Below are positions 51,044 through 60,196 of a stretch of 64,000 nucleotides of DNA, in pieces (within the stretch, counting starts at the first letter, position 1; each line of letters opens with the position of its first letter). The notes below the pieces were generated by a model. The model searched no databases. It saw nothing but the letters and a program-made list of their open reading frames with translations, and had not been told where the DNA came from. Source of the stretch: Deltaproteobacteria bacterium (GTDB taxonomy: Bacteria; Myxococcota; B64-G9); the NCBI GenBank assembly GCA_019314375.1, contig JAFCZJ010000040.1, forward strand, positions 1 to 64,000, read 5' to 3'. The translations under genes were made by a program, and so were the position numbers.

Positions 51044-51370
51044 ATGACCCCGAAAGATATCTTCACCAAAAATCTCCCCGAGGCACTCACGAAAAAAGGC
51101 GACGACGTGACCAAGGTCAACGCCATCTATCAGTTCGACATCACCGGCGACAACGGCGGCAAGTGGTGGGTGGACGCCACCAAGAGCGGTGGCGACGTGG
51201 GCGAAGGGGACAACGAAGGCGCCAAGTGCACCATCACCATGATCGACACCGATTTCGTGGACATGGTCACCGGCAAGCTCAATGGCCAGATGGCCTTCAT
51301 GACCGGCAAGCTCAAGGTCAAAGGCGACATGAGCCTGGCCATGAAACTCGGCTCCATTTTGGGTATGTAA
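51044..51370 (+). CDS. SCP2 sterol-binding-domain protein
   Basis: A 108-residue single-domain protein of the SCP2 fold, which binds lipids or fatty acyl chains in a hydrophobic tunnel. Recognisable are AIYQFDITGDNGGKWWVDA, the GxGDNEGAKCTITMIDTDFVDMVTGKLN strand-helix and the end MTGKLKVKGDMSLAMKLGSIL. The ATG at 51044 is chosen because AGGAGG lies eight bases upstream. The ATG at 51038 is too close to that site. A FadR-like dyad lies upstream and a terminator follows, so it is a single-gene unit. It is probably cytoplasmic. Confidence 0.88.
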   Translation: MTPKDIFTKNLPEALTKKGDDVTKVNAIYQFDITGDNGGKWWVDATKSGGDVGEGDNEGAKCTITMIDTDFVDMVTGKLNGQMAFMTGKLKVKGDMSLAMKLGSILGM

Positions 51371-51396
51371 GGGACTTGTTTGTTTGTGCCTCGAAG

Positions 51397-51423
51397 GCCG
51401 TCCCTCTTAGGGGCGGCTTTTTT
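51397..51423 (+). terminator. Rho-independent terminator of the SCP2 gene
   Basis: GCCGTCCCT and AGGGGCGGC form a 9-bp stem with one G-U pair and a CTT loop, followed by six T residues. It overlaps the 3' end of the convergent gene. Confidence 0.8.
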
Positions 51424-52774
51424 GTTTGGTCCTGCTCGTCGCCCTAATGCGATCTTTGCGGGCCCGGTACAAAGACCATTCGGCCACGCAGGCCCCTGAT
51501 CCCTCGCCGGCCTTCCCCTCGGTCTCCACCCGCATTTGAATCCGCTTGATGGCCCGTGGGCCTTCGAAAAAAATCAACAACTGATTTCCCTTGTTGCGCC
51601 CCGGCAGTTTGTACTCGCCCCAAGCCATCACCCCCCAGGGAGGACGATATTTGCCGTCCAGCTCCAGAGTCATGGGCTGTTTGCGACCGTTTAATCGAAG
51701 ATGGATGCGCTTGATGGCCTGGCTGTCCTCGCCACAATTCGGCACCAACCTGAGCGCCCGAACCGCCACCGCCTGGCCAAAGCTGGCCTGCAACCAGGCC
51801 TTGTCACCGGCCGCCGCCCCCGGACGCCAGCCTGTATCGAGCTTGCCGTCGGAGGCCTTATTCGCGCCGTGCTCGGGCGCAGCCGCTCCCGCAACCAGCT
51901 TGCCCGGCTGCAAAAGTTCAAGAAAATCCAGATACTCATCCCGGCTCTCGGCGTAGCGACCGTCTTGCGCTTCGTAGATGCGTTCGCGGATGCCGATGAT
52001 CACCCAGACCGGCCGACCGTGGGCATCGATCATTTCCAATCGTTTGGGGTTTTCCCTGACCCAGATCTGAGGCCAATCGACACCCGGCGGCCCCATCTTG
52101 AAACCAGACACCTCGCCACCCAGGTCCACCAAGCGCACCGGTTTTCGGCCCGCCTCATCCTCGGGATGCATCTCCCAATAGCGGGAAGCGAAGATCGGCT
52201 CAAGTTTATCCTGCCTCACCTGGAAGAGATGGATCCAGTGCACGGCCTCGTCAGGATTGTCCTCCATCACGTCCAGCAAGAAGGCGGGCCTGTCTCCCAA
52301 GCGGAATCCGTCCCAACGATGCAGCGAGGAGGCCGGGGAAGGCAAGGAGCGCCAGAGAAAACGAAAGCTGCCCTGACCCAAATTGCGAAAAGCGGAAACA
52401 CCCAAACCCGAATCCGAGCGTTCAACCACCAGAGCATCATCCAGGCCATCTCCATCGATGTCGAAGGGCTGCTCCCTCACCACCTCACGGCCACTCCGCC
52501 GGAATTGGATGAAAGCCTCCGAACCATAAAAACCATCGTGCTTGCGCTTGGTCGGCGACAACGAAGCGGGCAGCTTGACGGCGGGTGCCTTGGGCTCTGC
52601 TTGGGGTTTGGCCTTGCCCTGGAGCACCCCGGGAACCAACAACATACCCAACAACACTGCGCAATACGCCGCAGCATAAGAGGCCCTAGAAAAAAGGGCC
52701 TCTAACACTGCGCAATACGCCGCAGCATAAGAGGCCCTAGAAAAAAGGGCCTCTAAGATCAGAACAAAGCGCAT
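51407..52774 (-). CDS. Exported protein with discoidin-like C-terminus and duplicated signal region
   Basis: A 455-residue protein. The ATG at 52774 lies one base after the acyl-CoA ligase stop (TGAAATG) with GGAGG nine bases upstream. The N-terminal hydrophobic region is unusually long because LEALFSRASYAAAYCAV occurs twice in tandem before LLGMLLVPGVLQGKA. Residues about 95-130 contain DIDGDGLDDALVVE, a calcium-binding FG-GAP-like loop. The C-terminal part (GANKASDGKLDTGWRPG...AWLQASFGQAVAVRALRLVPN) matches the F5/8-type (discoidin, NADase-like) carbohydrate-binding pattern. It probably acts at the cell envelope. The binding target is unknown. Confidence 0.7.
   Translation of the reverse strand: MRFVLILEALFSRASYAAAYCAVLEALFSRASYAAAYCAVLLGMLLVPGVLQGKAKPQAEPKAPAVKLPASLSPTKRKHDGFYGSEAFIQFRRSGREVVREQPFDIDGDGLDDALVVERSDSGLGVSAFRNLGQGSFRFLWRSLPSPASSLHRWDGFRLGDRPAFLLDVMEDNPDEAVHWIHLFQVRQDKLEPIFASRYWEMHPEDEAGRKPVRLVDLGGEVSGFKMGPPGVDWPQIWVRENPKRLEMIDAHGRPVWVIIGIRERIYEAQDGRYAESRDEYLDFLELLQPGKLVAGAAAPEHGANKASDGKLDTGWRPGAAAGDKAWLQASFGQAVAVRALRLVPNCGEDSQAIKRIHLRLNGRKQPMTLELDGKYRPPWGVMAWGEYKLPGRNKGNQLLIFFEGPRAIKRIQMRVETEGKAGEGSGACVAEWSLYRARKDRIRATSRTKQKSRP
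52655..52756. repeat. 51-bp tandem duplication with a hairpin in each unit
   Basis: A 51-bp unit (52655-52705 and 52706-52756) occurs twice without change. Each unit contains AGAGGCCC...GGGCCTCT with an A/T-rich loop, a strong hairpin. Being 17 codons, the duplication keeps the frame of the minus-strand gene. Confidence 0.92.
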
Positions 52775-52775
52775 T

Positions 52776-54620
52776 TCAGGCGTCCTCCAGGCAGATGGCC
52801 TCATGGCGATCGCTCGGCTCTTCGTACATGGCCTCGATGAGATCTCGGTAGCGCACCACCAGTTCCTGGCGCCGCAATTTCAAAGTGGGCGTAATCTCCC
52901 CGGCGTCCATGGAAAAGGGGGCCGGCAGAATGGCGAAATTGCGCACCGTTTCCCAGGCGTTGAGCCGCCGGTTGCAGGCATCCACCTCAGTCTGCAAAAG
53001 CTGCCGCACTTGTGGGTTACAGAGCAACTCCCCGATACGATCAAAGGGCAAGCCCTGTTTCTCAGCGAAATGCTGTACTTGCTCGGGATCCAGCACAACC
53101 AATGCAGTCAGGTAACGACGCCCATCGCCGCAAACCATAGCCTGGGCGATATATGGGCTGGTCCTGAGCAGGCTCTCGATTTGTAGAGGCGCCACATTCT
53201 TGCCGGTGGAGGTCACGATCAAATCCTTCTTTCGCCCCGTGACCCGCAGGTAGCCCTCCTCATCGATCTCACCCAAGTCGCCCGTATGCAACCAGCCCTC
53301 GGCGTCGAGAACCGCCTCGGTTTCTTCAGGCATGCCGAAATAACCGGCCATGACGTTGCGCCCTCGGATGAGAATTTCTCCATCGGCGGCGATGCGCTCT
53401 TCCACCCCGGGAATGGGCGGCCCGACCGTACCCAACTTGATTCGCTCCGGTCGGTTGACGTTGGCTGCGCCCACGTTCTCGGTCAAGCCATAGCCCTCGA
53501 CAACCGAAAGGCCCAGGCTCTGAAAGAACTCACCGATTTCCACCGACAGAGCCGCCCCGCCCGAAATCAAAAATTTGATACGCCCGCCCAGTTTTTCTTT
53601 CAAGCCCCGCTCCAAGACAAGACGATTGGCCAACCAATGCTCGGCCCCCAAGCGCAAACCCAGCGGCCCGTGCCAATGGCGTTTTCGGGCCACCGTCGAA
53701 CTCACGCCGCGCGCCCAACCCACCATTCGCCGGAGGACGAAGTTACGCCCTTCAATTTCCTGCAAGAATGAGGTGTGCAGTTGTTCCAAGATCGCCGGCA
53801 CCACGGTCACAAAGGTTGGCCTCACCTCCAAAAGCTCTCGCTCCAGCGCTTCCAGCCCCGATGAAAAAGCGTTCGCGTAACCGGCCGTAATGCCTGCCAA
53901 GACCATGATACGAGCCAGGATATGGGACAAAGGCAGACAAAGAAGGTGCAAATCTGAAGCCTGGATATGCTCCTTCATGGACAAGGCCAAGGCCTCCACC
54001 TCAAAGACCAGGTTGTCGTGGGTCAGCATAACGCCTTTGGGTTGCCCGGTGGTGCCCGAAGTGTAGACCAAGCTGGCCAGAGAATCCGGGCCGACGGATC
54101 GAGCCCTCGCGGCCAAGCCATCGGGGAATTCGGCCAACTGGGAACGCCCCGCCGCCCGCAGATCGTCCCAACGCATCTCGCTGGGACCGCGGGTGGGACC
54201 GCGCATGACGATGACATGATGCATCTCGTGGTAGCAATTGGCACAGCGGACCTTGGCCAGCTGGGACTCGTTCTCCACCAACATGACCACCGTCTTGCTG
54301 TCGGCAAGAATATGCTGAATCTGCTCACCCAGGGCATTGGCGTGCAGAGGCACGGTACAGCAGCCAGCCTTGAGGATGGCCAAGTCGGCCAGCACCCATT
54401 CGTACCTGGAGCGGGACAACAGCCCCACCCGAGCCCCCAAAGGCAGCCCCAAAGACAAAAGCCCGGCGGCAATCTCGTCGGTGGCGCGCTGCACCTCGGC
54501 CCAGCTCAGGGTTTCCCAGGAACCGCCCACGTTGTGCATCAGGGCCGCATCATCCGGGCTATGGCTAGCCCGCAAGCGCAGCAGTTCGATCAAAGTCTTG
54601 CCCTTTATTCCGCTGGCCAT
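52776..54620 (-). CDS. Long-chain fatty acid--CoA ligase (AMP-forming)
   Basis: A 614-residue ANL-superfamily enzyme that activates fatty acids to acyl-CoA through an acyl-AMP. The P-loop is YTSGTTGQPKGVMLTH near residue 185. Motif A4/A5 is SGGAALSVEIGEFF...GYGLTENVGAANVN. The C-terminal hinge is HTGDLGEIDEEGYLRVTGRKKDLIV, and the catalytic Lys is in GKNVAP. It is of the FadD15/long-chain type with no signal peptide. The start at 54620 has GGGAGG four to five bases upstream. The longer listed frame adds 44 residues without support. The discoidin-like gene follows, coupled. Confidence 0.92.
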   Translation of the reverse strand: MASGIKGKTLIELLRLRASHSPDDAALMHNVGGSWETLSWAEVQRATDEIAAGLLSLGLPLGARVGLLSRSRYEWVLADLAILKAGCCTVPLHANALGEQIQHILADSKTVVMLVENESQLAKVRCANCYHEMHHVIVMRGPTRGPSEMRWDDLRAAGRSQLAEFPDGLAARARSVGPDSLASLVYTSGTTGQPKGVMLTHDNLVFEVEALALSMKEHIQASDLHLLCLPLSHILARIMVLAGITAGYANAFSSGLEALERELLEVRPTFVTVVPAILEQLHTSFLQEIEGRNFVLRRMVGWARGVSSTVARKRHWHGPLGLRLGAEHWLANRLVLERGLKEKLGGRIKFLISGGAALSVEIGEFFQSLGLSVVEGYGLTENVGAANVNRPERIKLGTVGPPIPGVEERIAADGEILIRGRNVMAGYFGMPEETEAVLDAEGWLHTGDLGEIDEEGYLRVTGRKKDLIVTSTGKNVAPLQIESLLRTSPYIAQAMVCGDGRRYLTALVVLDPEQVQHFAEKQGLPFDRIGELLCNPQVRQLLQTEVDACNRRLNAWETVRNFAILPAPFSMDAGEITPTLKLRRQELVVRYRDLIEAMYEEPSDRHEAICLEDA

Positions 54621-54798
54621 CAAACCTCCCGCCCCCGCAATCGCCGCCTCTAGCTTAGCCTTGCCCGCGGCCGGTTTCAAATTCAGGGAAATGCCGACGC
54701 CCATCCAGGCTTCGGGTGCCAAGCAGACTTCTGAAATCAGGATCATAGCCAACTTTGGGATGATGGCTGTACTTACTTGTAGGAAAAAGAGATCTGCG

Positions 54799-54826
54799 TT
54801 GACAGCCTCGGCACCTCTGGTCTAAT
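54799..54826 (+). promoter_or_regulatory. Sigma70-type promoter of the second kinase operon
   Basis: TTGACA at 54799-54804, 16 bases, then TCTAAT at 54821-54826 (five of six). The start of transcription would fall about ten bases upstream of the ATG at 54843, leaving a very short leader. Confidence 0.6.
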
Positions 54827-54842
54827 AGTGAGAGCTTGAACC

Positions 54843-56810
54843 ATGACAGGCTCGACATGGTGGGCCTTGGCCGGAGTCAGTTTGAAACCAAACGCGATCC
54901 AGCTCGAACGCTATGAAGTCCTCGAAGAAGTCGGGCGAGGCGGCATGGCGGTCGTCTACCGGGGCCACGATCGCAAACTGGACCGGGAAGTGGCCATCAA
55001 GGTGCTACACGCCCACCTGGCCTCGGAGGCGGAGAGCCAGCAACGCTTCCGCCTGGAGGCCAAGGCGGTAGCCCGATTAAAGCACCCCAACATCATCGAG
55101 ATCTATGACTTTTCGGACACAGACGAGGGACCCAGTTACATCGTCACCGAGTTCATCCATGGCTCTACGCTAAGAGCCTTCGTGCAACAACACGAAGCCT
55201 TCTTTCCCGAAGTGGCCGTGCTCATCACCATTTTCATCTGTGAAGCCATCGGCCACGCCCACAGCGAGCAAATCATTCATCGGGATCTCAAGCCCGAGAA
55301 TATTATGATCGATCAATCGGGCCAGCTGAAACTGATGGACTTCGGCATCGCCAAGGTCATTGACCAGCAACAACAGATGACCCTGACAGGCACCATCCTG
55401 GGTTCACCCACCCACATGGCGCCCGAACTCCTGGAAGGCAAGGCGTTAAGCTTCCGTTCCGATCTGTTTTCGGTGGGCACCATCCTGTACTGGTTGGCCA
55501 CGGGCCAGTTGCCCTTCAGCGGCAACAACCCCCACCAGGTGTTGAGACGGATACTGGAAGGCAGTTACCCGGATCCCCAGATGGTCAATCCTGAGCTGGG
55601 GATAAATCTCTGCCGCATCATCAAAAAGGCCCTGGCAAAAGACCCCGAGGAGCGCTTCGCCTCCGCCGCGGCCATGCAAACCGCCCTCAGGGCCGAGGTG
55701 GCCGAGTTGGGCCTGGATGACGTGGGTGCCGAACTCAAGACTTGTTTCGAGGATCCGCCCGGCTACATCAAGGCCATCAAACAACGCGTGGTGCGGCATT
55801 TGGAAACCAGGACCGAGAAACTCCTGGTGGCCAAGAAACACCGCCAGTGCTTGGAAGACCTGGATAGACTCTTGGCCTTAGACCCGCAACATGCCAGAGC
55901 CCACGAAATTCTCTCTCGGCTGCAGCGCCGCAGCCGGTGGCGTCACATCAGCGGGCTGGCGGGCTTGGGTGCCGGCGGACTGGCCCTGTTGGCAGGGATC
56001 TTTTGGTTCTTTTGGTTCTTGTGGCCCTTGATGGCACCCCTCGATTCCACCCCGGACGCAGGTCTGAATTCGGTCGCTCAAGACGCAGGCGTGGTCCCGC
56101 CGGAGGACGCGGGTTCCAAGCCATCAGCCGCCGACTCAAATACAACCGGATCCGTCGATAAAACCGACGGCTCAGACGCGGGACAAGACGCTGGACAAAA
56201 TGGAGATGCTACCCTGCCCAAGCGCCGAGGGGATCGACGTCGCTTCTTGTTCCGCGGCGACCGACGCAGCCCACGACTCCAGCTCCCAAAAACTCTCCCG
56301 CATCAGGTGGTCATCAAGGTGGATCCCTACTTCGATCAGCTGCGCATCGGTGACAAACTGGTGGCGCAGCGCGATCGGCAAAATGCATACGGTCAACAAT
56401 ACAAGGGCAAACTGAAGGCCGGCAAATATCGTGTGATGATCGAAAACCAAGCCTGCCAAACCGACGAATTTGAGCTGGTGGTGCCCTCCAAGCCACCATC
56501 GGATAAGCCCCTGGAGTTTCGACGCAAGCTCCGCTTTCGACCTGCCCGACTGGTCATCGAAAGCCAGTTTTCGGACTCTTCGGTCTGGGTTAACGGCATT
56601 TTCAAGGGCTCCGCTCAGGCATCCAAGGCCAAACCCATCGTCATCCCCATTGAAGGAGCCACTGGACGACTCAAGGTCAAATTGCGCTTGAGCCACCCAA
56701 AAGAAGGCGAGCACCAAGCCCAGATCAACGTGCTGGCTGGCCGCCAAAAAGTGTACAGGGTGTCCCAGGGCGATTTCCGCCCCAAGACGACCAGCGGGGG
56801 ATCACCATGA
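54843..56810 (+). CDS. Transmembrane Hanks-type Ser/Thr protein kinase with PEGA-like exterior
   Basis: A 655-residue kinase. Kinase domain at residues 24-290: VGRGGMAVVYRG glycine loop, VAIKVL Lys, HRDLKPEN, DFGIAK and MAPELL. All catalytic residues are present. A membrane helix (GLGAGGLALLAGIFWFFWFLWPL) lies near 375-397. Next comes a linker rich in DAG repeats (TPDAGLNSVAQDAGVVPPEDAG), then a beta-rich exterior (VVIKVDPYFDQLRIGDKLVAQR, VIESQFSDSSVWVNGIFKGSAQ) like PEGA domains. Its stop overlaps the next ATG by four bases. It heads an operon with an FHA-sigma54 activator. Confidence 0.9.
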   Translation: MTGSTWWALAGVSLKPNAIQLERYEVLEEVGRGGMAVVYRGHDRKLDREVAIKVLHAHLASEAESQQRFRLEAKAVARLKHPNIIEIYDFSDTDEGPSYIVTEFIHGSTLRAFVQQHEAFFPEVAVLITIFICEAIGHAHSEQIIHRDLKPENIMIDQSGQLKLMDFGIAKVIDQQQQMTLTGTILGSPTHMAPELLEGKALSFRSDLFSVGTILYWLATGQLPFSGNNPHQVLRRILEGSYPDPQMVNPELGINLCRIIKKALAKDPEERFASAAAMQTALRAEVAELGLDDVGAELKTCFEDPPGYIKAIKQRVVRHLETRTEKLLVAKKHRQCLEDLDRLLALDPQHARAHEILSRLQRRSRWRHISGLAGLGAGGLALLAGIFWFFWFLWPLMAPLDSTPDAGLNSVAQDAGVVPPEDAGSKPSAADSNTTGSVDKTDGSDAGQDAGQNGDATLPKRRGDRRRFLFRGDRRSPRLQLPKTLPHQVVIKVDPYFDQLRIGDKLVAQRDRQNAYGQQYKGKLKAGKYRVMIENQACQTDEFELVVPSKPPSDKPLEFRRKLRFRPARLVIESQFSDSSVWVNGIFKGSAQASKAKPIVIPIEGATGRLKVKLRLSHPKEGEHQAQINVLAGRQKVYRVSQGDFRPKTTSGGSP

Positions 56811-57735
56811 TTCGCCTGCTGCTGATCTTGATCATCGCGGGTCTGCTTTTGCCTGCACAGGCCTTTGCGGATTCCGTGGCCGAACGTTTCGCCGCGGCCA
56901 AGCTGGAGTTCGAATACAAAAACTTCGACAAGGCCATCGAAAAACTGGGGCCCTTGCTCAACCCCACGGCCCAACTCAGCGCCGAGGCCGACATCGTGGC
57001 CGCCCGGGAAATGCTGAGCCTGGCCCACTTCTATCTTGGCCATGAAAAACTGGCGCGCATCGAGTTCATCGAGCTTCTGTATCTCCGCCCCAAGCACGAG
57101 TTGGACGCCTTTTTGGTGCCGCCTCCAGCGGTGAAGTTTTTTTCAGCCATCCGCAACGAGCCCGCCATGAAAGAAAAACTCGAACGCATCGAACGAGAAC
57201 GACAGGAAGCAGCAGAGCAAGAGAGGGAAAAAAACCGCCCCCCGAGCGTGGTGCGGCGCATCTATCTGGAACGCAGCAACGACACCCACCTGCGCTTCCT
57301 GGCCTTCATGCCTTTTGGGCTGGGACAATTTCAAAACGGCCATGAAGTGAAGGCCTACACCATCCTGGCGGCCCAGAGCATGGCCTTGATCGGTTATACG
57401 GCCAGCGTATCGCTCCTGGTGGCCCTGCGTGACAAGGACAACAAATTTCCTGCGGGACAACTTGATTTGGCCAAGGGGGCCTATGCCACCCAGTTTATCA
57501 CCGGCGGGATCTTCGCTGCCCTGTGGGTCTATAGCTTATCACCGGCGGGATCTTCGCTGCCCTGTGGGTCTATAGCGCCATCGACGCCAACATCTATTAC
57601 AGCCCCGAAGTGGTTCATCCTTTCAAGCGCGTGCGAGAAGAAGTGGAGCTCCCCAAGGCGACGAGCGAACCCAGCATCACCCCGGTGGTTCTGCCCGGTG
57701 GTGCCGGGTTGCGCTTCACCTTGGGATTTGACTAA
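56807..57735 (+). pseudogene. Exported TPR/membrane protein, frameshifted by a 41-bp duplication
   Basis: The product starts with a signal peptide ending QAFA, a TPR-like helical region (LEFEYKNFDKAIEKLGPLL), a charged helix, and FMPFGLGQFQNGHEVKAYTILAAQ leading into membrane segments, like DUF5683-type proteins. At 57495-57576 a 41-bp stretch is repeated in tandem. Removing one copy restores a continuous frame ...FAALWVYSAIDANIYYSPEVV...GGAGLRFTLGFD ending at TAA 57733-57735, followed by a ribosome-binding site and the activator gene. With the duplication, the frame shifts and reads through into the activator ORF. The listed 915-residue fusion is therefore an artefact of mutation or assembly. 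Confidence 0.82.
57495..57576. repeat. Perfect 41-bp tandem duplication
   Basis: TTATCACCGGCGGGATCTTC and the next 21 bases occur at 57495-57535 and again at 57536-57576 without any difference. As 41 is not a multiple of three, it changes the reading frame. Confidence 0.95.
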
Positions 57736-57760
57736 TCGATTGTTTTTGGAGGACATAGAA

Positions 57761-59554
57761 ATGCCAACACTGCAGTTTATCGCCAAAGACGCCAAACGCC
57801 CCACCCGCGTCAACCTCTTCAAGCGCATCACCACCTTAGGGGCGGCCCCCGAATGCGACGTGTCCATCCAGGGACAAGATTTGGCCGAGACCCACGCCAA
57901 CATCCACTTCGACGGCAAAGAATTCACCATCTCCAGCATGGACAAGAACACGGCCGTGCTGGTCAATACCAAGAAAATCAAGAATCACAGCCTGGCCCAC
58001 AAGGACAAAATCCGCCTGGGCAACGCTGAGCTGACTTTCTCGATTTACGATGAACCCATGGGCGAAGACGACGACCTGGAATCGGCCCGCATGGAGGCCT
58101 ACCAAAAAATGGTCGAGTTCTCCTCCCGCCTGGCAAGCCGCGCCAGCTTGACGGATCTCTTGGCCGCCCTGCTCGACAGCGTCATCGAGCTCACCCGCGC
58201 CGACAAGGGCATGCTCATCTTGCTGGAAGGCAACAGCCTGCAGGTCAAAGCCGCCCGGAACCTGAAGCGAGAGCATATCGAAGACGCGGTCCGGCAAGTC
58301 TCCGACAGCATCGTGGCCAAGGTGGTGCAAAGCAAACAAGCGCTGATCGTTTCCGATGCACTCAACGACGAGGACTTCAAAAACTCGGCCTCGGTGGTCA
58401 ATCTGAAGCTCTGCTCGGTCATGGCCGCACCCCTGATGGAGAAGGGCAGCCTCTTCGGCATCCTCTACGTCGGCAATGACAACGTGGTCAACCTCTTCGA
58501 GGACAGCTCTTTGGAAGTGCTGAAGGTCTTCGCCTCGCAGGCATCCTTGTTGGTCCAAAACGCTCTGCTGGTCGACGAGTTGCGCTTGGACAACCGAGAA
58601 CTGAACGAACGCCTGGAGCGCATGCGCTTCGGCGACATCATCGGGGCCTGCGCGCCCATGAAAGAAATCTACGCCAAAATCGAAAAAGTGGCACCGACCG
58701 ACATCTCCGTACTCATCTCAGGCGAGACCGGCACCGGCAAAGAACTGGTGGCCCGGCGTATCCACGAGCTGAGCCCACGGGCGAAAGGCCCTTTCGTCAC
58801 CATCAACTGTGGTGCCATCCCGGAAAACCTCCTGGAAAGCGAACTCTTCGGCCACGTCAAGGGGGCCTTCACCGGCGCGGTGGCCACCCGGCAGGGTCGG
58901 TTCCAGGCAGCCCACGGCGGCACCCTGTTCCTCGATGAAATCGGCGAGTTGCCATTAAGCCTGCAGGTCAAACTTTTGAGGGCCTTGCAGGAACACACGG
59001 TGACCAAGGTGGGTGATACCAAAGTCGAGACGGTGGACATCCGTGTGGTCAGCGCCACCAACCGAACCCTTGAAATTGAGATCAAGGAAAACCGATTCCG
59101 AGAGGATCTCTATTACCGGATCAACGTGGTCAACCTGCATCTGCCCCCACTTAGAGAGAGAGACGAAGACGTCTTGGCCATCGCCAAATACCTGCTGGCC
59201 AAATTCACAGAGGAGTTTGGTTCCAAGGCCAAGGGATTTACACCCTCGGCCGCCATGGGCATGCGCAAGTTCGGCTGGCCCGGCAACATCCGAGAATTGG
59301 AAAACAAACTCAAGAAAGCCGTGGTTCTGGCGGACAAGACCCACATCACGGCCGAAGATCTGGACATCCGACCGGAGGACTTCGAGCCGGTGATGTCTTT
59401 GGCTCTGGCCAAGGACGAATTTCAGCGTCGGTACATCAATCAGGTCCTTGCTCGCAACGACTCCAATCGGACCAAAACAGCCAGGGACCTGGGCGTGGAC
59501 CCACGGACCATCTTCAGGCATCTGGAAAAAGAGGCCGAATTGAATGAGGCCTGA
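57761..59554 (+). CDS. FHA-GAF sigma54-dependent transcriptional activator
   Basis: A 597-residue enhancer-binding protein. The ATG at 57761 has GGAGG about eight bases upstream. The FHA domain (residues 1-100) contains TTLGAAPECDVSI, ETHANIHFDG and TAVLVNTKKI. A GAF domain follows (about 120-270, ASLTDLLAALLDSVIELTRADKGMLILLEG). The AAA+ domain has Walker A GETGTGKE, GAFTGA and GGTLFLDEIGEL, and ends GWPGNIRELENKL. The C-terminal Fis helix-turn-helix is RTKTARDLGVDPRTIFRHL. No receiver domain is present. The ORF track fuses it to the preceding gene, which is explained by the 41-bp duplication. The coupled kinase is a candidate input. Confidence 0.9.
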   Translation: MPTLQFIAKDAKRPTRVNLFKRITTLGAAPECDVSIQGQDLAETHANIHFDGKEFTISSMDKNTAVLVNTKKIKNHSLAHKDKIRLGNAELTFSIYDEPMGEDDDLESARMEAYQKMVEFSSRLASRASLTDLLAALLDSVIELTRADKGMLILLEGNSLQVKAARNLKREHIEDAVRQVSDSIVAKVVQSKQALIVSDALNDEDFKNSASVVNLKLCSVMAAPLMEKGSLFGILYVGNDNVVNLFEDSSLEVLKVFASQASLLVQNALLVDELRLDNRELNERLERMRFGDIIGACAPMKEIYAKIEKVAPTDISVLISGETGTGKELVARRIHELSPRAKGPFVTINCGAIPENLLESELFGHVKGAFTGAVATRQGRFQAAHGGTLFLDEIGELPLSLQVKLLRALQEHTVTKVGDTKVETVDIRVVSATNRTLEIEIKENRFREDLYYRINVVNLHLPPLRERDEDVLAIAKYLLAKFTEEFGSKAKGFTPSAAMGMRKFGWPGNIRELENKLKKAVVLADKTHITAEDLDIRPEDFEPVMSLALAKDEFQRRYINQVLARNDSNRTKTARDLGVDPRTIFRHLEKEAELNEA

Positions 59555-59611
59555 AAGCATGGCAGCCATGTCAGGGTCCCCGAGATGGAGCCTGGCCTTA
59601 CCGGGATAGCG

Positions 59612-60166
59612 ATGAAGGTATTAGGGCTAAAAATTCAAACACTTACACACCTGCGCGTCAGACCGGCACTCTTCTTGCTTCTTCTACTTGCCGTGGCCTC
59701 AGCCCTCGGTCTTGCGGGCTGCGTGCTGGGGCCCATTGAAGCCGCGGAGGAAGAGCCCATGTACCCGCCTCGCATCATTTTGGAAAAACTCTACCCCCCC
59801 ATGGAGGGCATCATCACGGTGCGCCGGGAAGACTGCGAGCGGATCACCTTCAAAGCCGATTCCGTGTTCGACCGCAACAAAGACGACGTCTTGTACGTTT
59901 GGTGGGTCTTGGATTGGGAAGGGGGCGATATCTCCACCGAGGCCGAAAAAGAAGCCTTCATCGGTAAAATGGGCGATGAGATCCGATCCGGCCCACAGCT
60001 GGATAACACCCTGAACCTGAGCAATCAAACCGATACCTTCTTTGATCAGCATCACAGCATGACCCTGTTTGTTCGGGATCGCATCCTGCAAGACGAAGAA
60101 GGTCAGATGGACAGCTATCAGTGGACTTTTGAAGTGGTGCCTGGCGGCACCTACTGCGACGAGTAA
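59612..60166 (+). CDS. Small lipoprotein of the second kinase operon
   Basis: A 184-residue lipoprotein. A basic N-terminus and long hydrophobic stretch lead to lipobox LGLAGC. The mature part is acidic (EEEPMYPPRI, then beta-like segments ITVRREDCERITFKADSVFDRNKDDVLYVWWVLDW) and ends near EVVPGGTYCDE. The WWVLDW region followed by an Ig-like pattern suggests a beta sandwich. The start at 59612 is preferred over 59585, but neither has a strong ribosome-binding site. It lies 57 bases after the activator stop. The function is unknown. Confidence 0.65.
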   Translation: MKVLGLKIQTLTHLRVRPALFLLLLLAVASALGLAGCVLGPIEAAEEEPMYPPRIILEKLYPPMEGIITVRREDCERITFKADSVFDRNKDDVLYVWWVLDWEGGDISTEAEKEAFIGKMGDEIRSGPQLDNTLNLSNQTDTFFDQHHSMTLFVRDRILQDEEGQMDSYQWTFEVVPGGTYCDE

Positions 60167-60196
60167 CCTTGGGGCAGGAGAGCAGGAACCGAGACG

